Of a stretch of 64,000 bases of DNA, positions 53,519 to 60,173 are shown piece after piece. The notes under the pieces were generated by a model. That model made no database searches. It had not been told where the DNA came from and worked only from the letters and a program-made list of their open reading frames with translations. A program made the position numbers and the translations under genes. Positions within the stretch are counted from its first letter, which is position 1. Every line of letters starts with the position of its first letter. The stretch comes from DASSSY01 sp035708205 (GTDB taxonomy: Bacteria > Bacteroidota > Bacteroidia > Chitinophagales > Chitinophagaceae): assembly GCA_035708205.1 (NCBI GenBank), contig DASSSY010000001.1:1-64000 (forward strand), given 5' to 3'.

Positions 53519-54415
53519 ATGAAAACCCAGTTTTATAACAAACGGAATATCTTCCGAGCGCGGTATAGCCATAATACCGTGATGCATTTAATCCTTGCCT
53601 GCGCGGTCATGTATATTTTGCTGCAAGGGGTCAATGTTATTTTGATTGTCTTGTCCCCATCGCCTAAAACCGTTTTTACACAAAAGGTGTTACCCAATAT
53701 CGGGCTCCAGGATTTCCGGCATTTCATTCATAAGCCTTGGGTGTTATTATCCTATTTCTGGCTCCATGCTTCCTTCTTGAACATGCTGAGCAATATGTTA
53801 TGGCTTTATTGCTTTGGCTCCGTTATCCAATCATTTGTGGGCTATAAAGAGGTATTCCCGATGTTTATCCTCTCCTGCCTGGCGGCCGGGCTGGCTTTTG
53901 TGGGCCTGTCCTCATTCTGGCCGGCTATTCAGGGTGATGTGCTGCTGACGTCCCTGCCCGGGGTTATGGCCTTTGCGGTAGGCGCTTTTGTGCTGGTACC
54001 TCGTTATCGTTTTTTCCTGACCGAACATTTTTCCGTTCCGATATGGCTGGTGGTCGTTATTTTTATTGTTTTGAATGTACTGACCGTGAGCAGCCGTTTG
54101 CCCTTGCTGGCCTTATTGGCTTGTGCTGCTTTGTTTGGTGCTTTGTACATCCGGCTGCTCAGATCGGGCTATAAACCGGGTCAAATCTTATACAGCGGCG
54201 GGAATAAGCTACAGGCTATGGTCACACCCGAAGAGGCGCCAGGTACCAAACGGATGACCGCTAAACGGGAACAAACGCTGAAAGTGGGGAAACACCAGGT
54301 CGTTGAACATCCCAGCCAGGAATATATTGATATGCTATTGGACAAGATCAATCAGAAAGGCTATAAATCTTTAACGGCTGAGGAAAAGGAAACCCTGATG
54401 AATGCCGGTAAATAA
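53519..54415 (+). CDS. rhomboid-like membrane protein without catalytic residues
   Basis: 298 residues with six or more transmembrane helices in rhomboid order; VLLSYFWLHASFLNMLSNMLWLYCFG matches the conserved helix 2 region. However, the GxSG serine motif is replaced by SLPGVMAF, and the AHLGG histidine region by LLALLACAALFGALYI, so both members of the catalytic dyad are gone. A C-terminal cytoplasmic tail (after about residue 225, basic then YIDMLLDKINQKGYKSLTAEE) is of the kind seen in this subfamily. It may regulate or chaperone substrates like iRhoms; that is inference. The ATG at 53519 is used over a TTG at 53513. Confidence 0.82.
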   Translation: MKTQFYNKRNIFRARYSHNTVMHLILACAVMYILLQGVNVILIVLSPSPKTVFTQKVLPNIGLQDFRHFIHKPWVLLSYFWLHASFLNMLSNMLWLYCFGSVIQSFVGYKEVFPMFILSCLAAGLAFVGLSSFWPAIQGDVLLTSLPGVMAFAVGAFVLVPRYRFFLTEHFSVPIWLVVVIFIVLNVLTVSSRLPLLALLACAALFGALYIRLLRSGYKPGQILYSGGNKLQAMVTPEEAPGTKRMTAKREQTLKVGKHQVVEHPSQEYIDMLLDKINQKGYKSLTAEEKETLMNAGK

Positions 54416-54449
54416 CCAGGTTGCTTTGACCCATTAAACCCTGTTTGCT

Positions 54450-55637
54450 TTGAAAAGATCCGCTTCCGCTTTTTCAAGATTGTTTCATCATCTTTTCTTA
54501 ATTTTAAATATCCTGGCCTTTATTTGGTTGCTGGCCTGCAAATGGGCATCCATATATGACCCGGCAGGGCATCCTTCCGTTATAAGCTTACTAAGCTTTT
54601 CCACAACCTTTGCTGGGCTCGCCAATCTTTTTTTTGTGATCTATTGGCTGTTTACACGCAAAAAAACGAGGGCGCTGTATTCGCTGATCGTCATTGTGCT
54701 GCTGTGGGGGCTGTTGCGTCCTTTGATGGGCTTTAATTATTTCGGTGATAATGATCTTAATGCCGAAGCCGGCGACCTGAAGGTCATGACCTGGAATGTG
54801 CACATGTTCGACCTGGGGGCCTGGGCTAACGATGAAACCGCAAAAGCAAAGATCATTAAGCTGATCAATAATGAGGACCCGGATGTGCTTTGCCTCGAGG
54901 AATTTTTTTGGGATACCAGGCAAAACGGCATGCCCTATACCGATATTATCAGGAGCCTGGGCTACCCGTATGTCGCGTTCTCAAAACAATATACCATGTC
55001 TAAGAGGCGGCTGACCATACATGCGCCCAAAGAAGCCAGGATTGATGTCGGCAACGCCATTTTTTCAAAATTCCCCCTGAAAAATGTTCAGAGTTATGAA
55101 TTAGGGGTCCCGCATTATACTATGCTGAGCGCGGACGCGCAGATAGACAGCAGCCACACGGTCAGCCTGAATGTAGTGCATCTGACCTCGGTGCATTTCG
55201 GCAGCCGGGAGATGGAATATATCAGTGAAGTGAAAGACCAGGGCATTGACAAACAAAATACGAGCCGATCGAAATCGCTTTTAAAAAAATTGCGTTACGC
55301 CTTTGCGCAAAGAGCGGTGCTGGCCAATAATATCGATTCACTGAAACGGTTTATGGATAATCCGATCGTTATTTGCGGCGATTTTAATGACGTTCCTTCC
55401 TCTTATGTATATGAAAAGGTAAAAGGTAATTTGTCTGATCCTTTTGCACAGAAAGGCATTGGCTTGGGGCGCACTTACCGTAATATCTTTCCTACCCTTA
55501 GGATCGACTATATCCTTTATGATCATAATGCTTTGAAGGTCATTGGCTACGGCCGGCGGATAGAGCCTTTATCCGATCATTTTCCCGTCATGGCCAATTT
55601 TGTTTTTAAGACCGGCGCGCAAAAGAGCGGTGTTTGA
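54450..55637 (+). CDS. membrane-anchored endonuclease/exonuclease/phosphatase (EEP) family protein
   Basis: 395 residues from a TTG start at 54450, the only start that keeps the N-terminal helices (next ATG lies deep inside). Two or three transmembrane segments (LFLILNILAFIWLLACKW, LANLFFVIYWLFT, LIVIVLLWGLLRPL) are followed by an EEP catalytic domain: LKVMTWNVHMFD, DPDVLCLEEFFW (Mg Glu), VICGDFNDVPSSYVYE and LSDHFPVMANF. It hydrolyses phosphodiester bonds; substrates in this family range from DNA to lipids. It is 34 bases downstream of the rhomboid gene. Confidence 0.88.
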   Translation: MKRSASAFSRLFHHLFLILNILAFIWLLACKWASIYDPAGHPSVISLLSFSTTFAGLANLFFVIYWLFTRKKTRALYSLIVIVLLWGLLRPLMGFNYFGDNDLNAEAGDLKVMTWNVHMFDLGAWANDETAKAKIIKLINNEDPDVLCLEEFFWDTRQNGMPYTDIIRSLGYPYVAFSKQYTMSKRRLTIHAPKEARIDVGNAIFSKFPLKNVQSYELGVPHYTMLSADAQIDSSHTVSLNVVHLTSVHFGSREMEYISEVKDQGIDKQNTSRSKSLLKKLRYAFAQRAVLANNIDSLKRFMDNPIVICGDFNDVPSSYVYEKVKGNLSDPFAQKGIGLGRTYRNIFPTLRIDYILYDHNALKVIGYGRRIEPLSDHFPVMANFVFKTGAQKSGV

Positions 55638-55738
55638 ATTTATTCAGCGGCCGGTCATTCTACAAAATCAATGATAAAGCGATCATGCTGAGCTGAATAT
55701 TTACGTTTCTGTGATTAATTGACAAGTTTCCGGATAAA

Positions 55739-56473
55739 ATGCCCCTTACAATTATATTTATTCTCATTATCAGTTTTATTGCTTCATTAGTACGCTCAAC
55801 ATTAGGTTTTGGAGAATCTTTAATAGCGGTTCCGTTGTTCCTTCTTTTTTTGCCCGTAGAAACTGCAGTACCCTTATCGGTGATGTTGTCTATTGTCATT
55901 GCGCTTGTCGTAGTCATACAGGACCATAAGAAAATTCATTTTGACAGCGCGAAATGGCTGATCTTTTACGCGATACTCGGCATACCACCGGGTATTGTCC
56001 TGCTCATTTATGGAAGCGAGGTGTTCATTAAAGCAGGACTGGGAACACTTATTGTCCTTTACGCTCTTTATTCGGTTTTTATCAAAAATACTAAGATATT
56101 AAAGGAAGATCATAAGCTCTGGCTTTTCGCCTGTGGGTTTTTATCGGGAGTATTGGGCGGGGCTTATGGGTTGAACGGCCCGCCGTTGGTCGTGTACGGA
56201 AATTTGAAACAATGGAGCGCCAGACATTTTAGGGCAACATTACAGGCATATTTTTTGCCGGTAAGCCTGATAAGCGTGCTCGGTTATTATGCGAAGGGAC
56301 TGATCACTATTGATGTGAGCACCTATTTTGCCGTTTCCCTGGTCACAGCTGTTCCTGCTATCTTCCTGGGCAGGTATTTGAATCATCAATTAAAAGACGG
56401 CTCGTTCTTTAAATACGTATATTGGGGGCTTGCCGGTATCGGCATCATTTTAATCGTAAGCACCTTGGCATAA
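55739..56473 (+). CDS. sulfite exporter TauE/SafE-family permease
   Basis: 244 residues with about eight hydrophobic helices (IIFILIISFIASLVRSTLGFG, LPVETAVPLSVMLSIVIALVVV, FACGFLSGVLGGAYGLNGPP). The LGGAYGLNGPP loop and the two-fold repeat are typical of TauE/SafE permeases, which move sulfonates, sulfite or other anions. No soluble domain. The start lies about 100 bases after the EEP gene. Confidence 0.85.
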   Translation: MPLTIIFILIISFIASLVRSTLGFGESLIAVPLFLLFLPVETAVPLSVMLSIVIALVVVIQDHKKIHFDSAKWLIFYAILGIPPGIVLLIYGSEVFIKAGLGTLIVLYALYSVFIKNTKILKEDHKLWLFACGFLSGVLGGAYGLNGPPLVVYGNLKQWSARHFRATLQAYFLPVSLISVLGYYAKGLITIDVSTYFAVSLVTAVPAIFLGRYLNHQLKDGSFFKYVYWGLAGIGIILIVSTLA

Positions 56474-56562
56474 AAAGCCATATTGGCAGTAGGGGAGATC
56501 GGGCATGCGGAAAAGCACCCGCAGCTAATGTTATAATAATAAACAACCAAGACAATTTAAAA

Positions 56563-57306
56563 ATGGAATTCAGTCCAAACAATCCTGTCATTAAACGCTG
56601 TCTTCAGGGTATGGAAATGGAGGAAAAAGGTAGACCTGAAGAAGCCGGTAGCCTGTTTATCCAGGCCTGGCGGGAAGCGGAAAGCGATTTTGAAAAATTT
56701 ACCGCCGCATTTTATGTGGCCAGGCTTCAAAAAATTGTTCGTGACAAATTAAAATGGTACGAAACGGCGCTACAACTCGCGTTAAGCGTTAACGACGACA
56801 CCGTTAAAAGCGCGTTACCGTCTTTGTATTTAAATATTGCCGGATGTTATGAAAACCTGGGTGATCTTGATAACGCCCAAAAAAATAACGCGCTGTCGGT
56901 TTCGTCCAGGAACAAGCCGTCCGACACGGGACCTTTTTACCACGGGACGAAGGCCGATCTGGAGATCGGTGATTTACTGACCGCTGGCGGACGGTCCAAT
57001 TACAAGACTAAAATGATCATGAACCATATTTATTTTACAGCCCTGGTTAGCGGAGCAGGACTTGCAGCGGCTTTGGCCAAAGGCGAAGGCCGGGAACGGG
57101 TTTATATCGTTGAGCCGACAGGAAACTTTGAAAACGACCCGAACGTTACCGACAAAAAATTCCCAGGCAACCCGTCACGTTCTTACCGGAGCCGGGAGGC
57201 GCTAAAAATTGTCGGGGAAATCACAGATTGGGTAAAGATCACGCCCGAGGAGCTTCGGGTATGGCGTGAAAAGCTGGCCAAGAGCAAAGGAGAAATCATT
57301 AATTGA
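56563..57306 (+). CDS. arr: rifampin ADP-ribosyltransferase with helical N-terminal extension
   Basis: 247 residues. From about residue 122 the sequence is an Arr domain: FYHGTKADLEIGDLL (His127), HIYFTALV (Tyr157) and NDPNVTDKKFPGNPSRSYRS (Asp192), matching His19, Tyr49 and Asp84 of mycobacterial Arr. The active site is complete, so it probably ADP-ribosylates rifamycin or a natural target. Residues 1-120 are an extra helical domain with TPR-like pairs (EEKGRPEEAGSLFIQAWREA, LPSLYLNIAGCYENLGDLD), absent from stand-alone Arr of about 140 residues. The ATG at 56563 is used; the longer frame overlaps tauE. Confidence 0.9.
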   Translation: MEFSPNNPVIKRCLQGMEMEEKGRPEEAGSLFIQAWREAESDFEKFTAAFYVARLQKIVRDKLKWYETALQLALSVNDDTVKSALPSLYLNIAGCYENLGDLDNAQKNNALSVSSRNKPSDTGPFYHGTKADLEIGDLLTAGGRSNYKTKMIMNHIYFTALVSGAGLAAALAKGEGRERVYIVEPTGNFENDPNVTDKKFPGNPSRSYRSREALKIVGEITDWVKITPEELRVWREKLAKSKGEIIN

Positions 57307-57363
57307 GGCGACTATTAGATAAAAATAGCTTCATGGCTTTTAAGCAGGAGTCACTGGAATTTT

Positions 57364-57381
57364 ACTTACTTAACATAATAT
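57364..57381 (+). repeat. 18-bp direct repeat, left copy
   Basis: ACTTACTTAACATAATAT, identical to 58184-58201, about 820 bp apart. The right copy covers the last codons and stop of the small minus-strand gene, so this looks like a duplicated gene 3' end of the kind left by site-specific integration. Confidence 0.6.
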
Positions 57382-57382
57382 A

Positions 57383-57560
57383 AATTATAGGACAAAACTG
57401 GCAATCGCTGCGGAAGCCTAATAAGCCGTTTGTCAGCTATAATGTTATATTATGTCTGCGCTCCGTTGCCCTGCGCTTGCCCTGCGGGTAAATAAAGGAC
57501 GCCTGCGGCTCAATGGTGAATTTTGAAAAAATTCCGGCTTATTCGTTTTGTCCTATAATT
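57383..57560. mobile_element. MITE-like unit with 16-bp terminal inverted repeats
   Basis: AATTATAGGACAAAAC (57383-57398) is the exact inverse of GTTTTGTCCTATAATT (57545-57560). A second inner pair, AATAAGCCG (57420-57428) with CGGCTTATT (57535-57543), strengthens the fold. The 178-base unit has no ORF, so it is a miniature non-autonomous element or a structured repeat. A target duplication is not clear. Confidence 0.5.
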
Positions 57561-58183
57561 AGACATTATGTCTCCGCTGCGCTCCGGGCTGCGCCTAAAT
57601 AGCCGTTGGTATAGCTCCATTGGCTGGTAAAATTTCCTGCGTTAGATGAAAACTTACGCAGGAAGATTTTACGGGCGCCAATTCCGCTATGACGTATTTA
57701 TATCTTTAAAATTTTTGCCTTTTTTGCCCGGCTTCTTCTATAGGTCGCTCACTGGCCTGTAAAAAATGCAATGTGCGCCGCTTCGCCGGCTTTCTTATTT
57801 GCATTTTTCCAGGTTGGCGCTCGCGGAGTTTATCTATATGTTCTTTTGCCTTGATGCAAAAGAACCAACTTAGCGAAGCGGTCTCATGAGTACCATTAAA
57901 AACAAATAAAAACAAACGAATAAAAAATCAAGGCTGTAATGCCTCGCTAAAAATGAGCTCCGTTTACTCACGAGTTGTTTATTTTTTATTTTGTGTTCGT
58001 GATTGCTGCGCAATTCGCTAAAATGCCTGAACTTGCTCCGGCTGCGCCTGCGCTTCGGACAGCTGGCATTTTTTAACGCTCCACTACGCTCATGTTACTC
58101 ACAGTATTTTTATGTTTTAAATGGAGTTCGTGAATGCTTCGCATTTCTTAACGCTGCGGCATTAAGGCCGTTAGAACAAACTC

Positions 58184-58201
58184 ACTTACTTAACATAATA
58201 T
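58184..58201 (+). repeat. 18-bp direct repeat, right copy
   Basis: Second copy of ACTTACTTAACATAATAT; it encodes the terminal TyrTyrValLys and stop of the minus-strand gene 58186-58389. Confidence 0.6.
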
Positions 58202-58389
58202 TTTTCCTTTGATAAAACATCTACCAGCTCCATTAACGCCATAATATCCAATGCCAACTCGCTTAATCCAGGTATAGTCCCTTCGGGGAAAAAACCAATG
58301 TAATGGGCTAACAGCTCCCGCAGATGATGATTGACACGCTCTGCCGGATGCGCTTGCTGCCAGTGTTTCAAGTATTCGGATTTTTCCAT
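58186..58389 (-). CDS. small protein downstream of symE, unknown function
   Basis: 67 residues (MEKSEYLKHWQQAHPAERVN start, LALDIMALMELVDVLSKEKYYVK end), helical, acidic and without membrane segments. It starts 14 bases after symE on the same strand. I have no name for it; a role as partner or antitoxin of SymE is inference. Its 3' end lies in the right direct repeat. Confidence 0.6.
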   Translation of the reverse strand: MEKSEYLKHWQQAHPAERVNHHLRELLAHYIGFFPEGTIPGLSELALDIMALMELVDVLSKEKYYVK

Positions 58390-58403
58390 TGCTGATTCGA
58401 GAT

Positions 58404-58637
58404 TTATGAGTCTGCATATCGTTGTTCTTTCGACAAGGTAATGGTTAGCTTACCGTCCTCGCAGGCAATATCTACTGTATGACCAATTTTAAAACCGCTG
58501 TCCTGAAGCCATTTGCCGCTTAGGCTGATGATAGGGAAAAATACCCATCGTTGCCCCGATAGCCGCTCAAACCCTTTGCTGCAAACGGTGATACGTCTTG
58601 TTTGGGTTGCTTTACCCGGTTGTTCCGCTTTCGCCAT
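58404..58637 (-). CDS. SymE-like type I toxin-family protein
   Basis: 77 residues. The core FPIISLSGKWLQDSGFKIGHTVDI (38-56) followed by CEDGKLTIT is the SymE signature (P-x-I-x-L-x-GxWL-x2-GF-x2-G), an AbrB-like fold. SymE in E. coli is an SOS-induced RNA-targeting toxin next to restriction genes. Here it sits next to a defence cluster, facing the XRE gene. No SymR-like antisense RNA could be established by eye. Confidence 0.8.
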   Translation of the reverse strand: MAKAEQPGKATQTRRITVCSKGFERLSGQRWVFFPIISLSGKWLQDSGFKIGHTVDIACEDGKLTITLSKEQRYADS

Positions 58638-58771
58638 GACCAGTTATTTTACTTTCCCTGCAAAGCAAAACCCTTCTCCTGCTGTATCCTACACAATATT
58701 GATGTAGTTTACGGGACAAAGCCCTGTATTTTACCTACCTTTAGCCTGACCGTATTATGACATAAATAATT

Positions 58772-58779
58772 TAAATTTG
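58772..58779 (+). promoter_or_regulatory. -7 box of the XRE/Hachiman operon
   Basis: TAAATTTG (TAnnTTTG). Its distance to the ATG at 58784 (5 bases) is too small for a leader, so the next ATG at 58802 is preferred. It may drive the whole cluster. Confidence 0.6.
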
Positions 58780-58801
58780 CTCCATGACAAATTTTAGTAC
58801 T

Positions 58802-59197
58802 ATGCCGACCAACAAAATACACCAGGGACGAAATGTAAAACGCTTTCGCGAAATGCTGGGCATCAAGCAAGACGCCCTTGCCGCTGATCTGGGTGATGAC
58901 TGGAACCAGCAAAAAATTTCCCTGTTAGAACAAAAGGAAACTATTGATACGCCCCTACTCCAACAAATATCCGCCATACTGAAAGTACCTGTGGAAGCTA
59001 TTCAAAATTTTGATGAGGAACAGGCGGTGAATGTGATTGCGAATACTTTTAATGAGAAGGCTTTCGAGAATGCTTTTGCCAGCAATTGTACTTTTAATTT
59101 TAATCCGATTGAAAAAATGATGGAGTTGTATGAACGAATGCTGCAACAGCAAAAGGAAATGATTGAGAAATTGGAAAGGTTGATTGATGGGAAGTAA
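58802..59197 (+). CDS. XRE-family helix-turn-helix regulator
   Basis: 131 residues. The N-terminal HTH is NVKRFREMLGIKQDALAADLG with a recognition-helix segment WNQQKISLLEQKETI; the C-terminal part (NPIEKMMELYERMLQQQKEM) is a helical, coiled-coil-like dimerisation tail. The N-terminal half has host-like base composition (30 of 60 G+C in the line at 58861) but the 3' half is A/T-rich (19 of 60 at 59041). It heads the defence operon, 43 bases before hamA, and probably represses it or senses a phage signal; the latter is inference. Confidence 0.85.
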   Translation: MPTNKIHQGRNVKRFREMLGIKQDALAADLGDDWNQQKISLLEQKETIDTPLLQQISAILKVPVEAIQNFDEEQAVNVIANTFNEKAFENAFASNCTFNFNPIEKMMELYERMLQQQKEMIEKLERLIDGK

Positions 59198-59240
59198 TAT
59201 AGATAAAGTCACTAATGTTACGAACTACTAAAACTATTGA

Positions 59241-60170
59241 ATGCTAGAATTTGACATCTTAATTGACGACTTTCTTTACAATCTTGACCCTGACGAAGAA
59301 ATTGGTTATTGCAAGACGGAGAAAATATTGAGCTTAACAAACGGATTTGAAAACGGAGGTTGGAGATATTCCAAATTCCAAAGTTTTATTTGGGATAATA
59401 TAGCAGAAACGGCACTCTCATATAGAGAACGAGAATCTTTAATTGACAAAGGATATAACACACTTGTTGAATCAGCTAAGAAACTAAGATTAACAGATTT
59501 AGCAAAAGACCAAACCGGACAAGGAAGTGAATTGGCAGAAATTATACTCTATGGTGTCATGAAGCATCATTATCGAGCACTACCGGTGGTTCCCAAAATA
59601 TTTTATAAGCAGAATGTCCAAGATAATGCTAAAGGTTCGGACAGTGTTCATATTGTTCTTGAAGGAGAGAATGATTTCTCACTTTGGCTAGGAGAAGCAA
59701 AATTCTATAATAGCATCGAAGATGACCGTTTAGGAACAGTTATAACTTCTATCGAAAACTCACTTGAACTTGAAAAGTTAAAGAAAGAGAATAGTATAAT
59801 CACAAATTTGTCTGACTTGGATGAGTTATTAAATAAAGAGTCAGATGTATACAAAAGAATCATGGAATTATTAGCTAAAGAAGCAACGATAGATGACCTA
59901 AAACCAAAGCTACATGTTCCGATATTACTTTTGTATGAATGCCCTATAACTGTAAAATTTAATGAGCTTTCCGATGAGTTAAAGAAACAGCTCTCCGATT
60001 ATCATTTGGCACGAGTTAAATCATATTTTACTAAACAAATAAAAAAACTCAAAGAAAAGATTCATAAGTATGATTCTATTCACTTCCATACTATTCTTTT
60101 CCCAGTTCCCTCTAAAGAAGTGATAGTTAACAAGTTCATTGAAAATATCCAACACTTTAAAAAGCAATAG
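59241..60170 (+). CDS. hamA: HamA, DUF1837 nuclease of a Hachiman antiphage system
   Basis: 309 residues, DUF1837. The family core QGSELAEIILYGVMKHHY (94-111) is followed by KIFYKQNVQDNAKGSDSVH (119-137) and LWLGEAKFY (149-156). Asp134 and Glu152-X-Lys154 form a PD-(D/E)XK-type nuclease site and all are intact. In Hachiman, HamA binds HamB, which holds it inactive until damaged or phage DNA is sensed, then it degrades DNA. It ends three bases before hamB. The A/T-rich sequence marks horizontal transfer. Confidence 0.92.
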   Translation: MLEFDILIDDFLYNLDPDEEIGYCKTEKILSLTNGFENGGWRYSKFQSFIWDNIAETALSYRERESLIDKGYNTLVESAKKLRLTDLAKDQTGQGSELAEIILYGVMKHHYRALPVVPKIFYKQNVQDNAKGSDSVHIVLEGENDFSLWLGEAKFYNSIEDDRLGTVITSIENSLELEKLKKENSIITNLSDLDELLNKESDVYKRIMELLAKEATIDDLKPKLHVPILLLYECPITVKFNELSDELKKQLSDYHLARVKSYFTKQIKKLKEKIHKYDSIHFHTILFPVPSKEVIVNKFIENIQHFKKQ

Positions 60171-60173
60171 CTA

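Larger units (their letters stand above)
57307..58185. other. 880-base noncoding region rich in palindromes and short repeats
   Basis: No credible gene on either strand. GC-rich patches (CGCTGCGC, GCGCTCCG, TGCGCTTCGG) alternate with A/T-rich spacers. Longer pairings include AAAATGCC (58020) with GGCATTTT (58065), and AACG/CGTT half-sites near 58148 and 58170. It contains the inverted-repeat unit and lies between the two 18-bp direct repeats. A minus-strand frame at 57706-57915 looks like an often-repeated spurious Bacteroidota ORF rather than a gene. Confidence 0.6.

Noticed and set aside
57706..57915. Minus-strand frame of 69 codons in the noncoding region
   Set aside because: Composition and wording look like a recurring spurious Bacteroidota repeat translation; no start context, no neighbours in the same operon.
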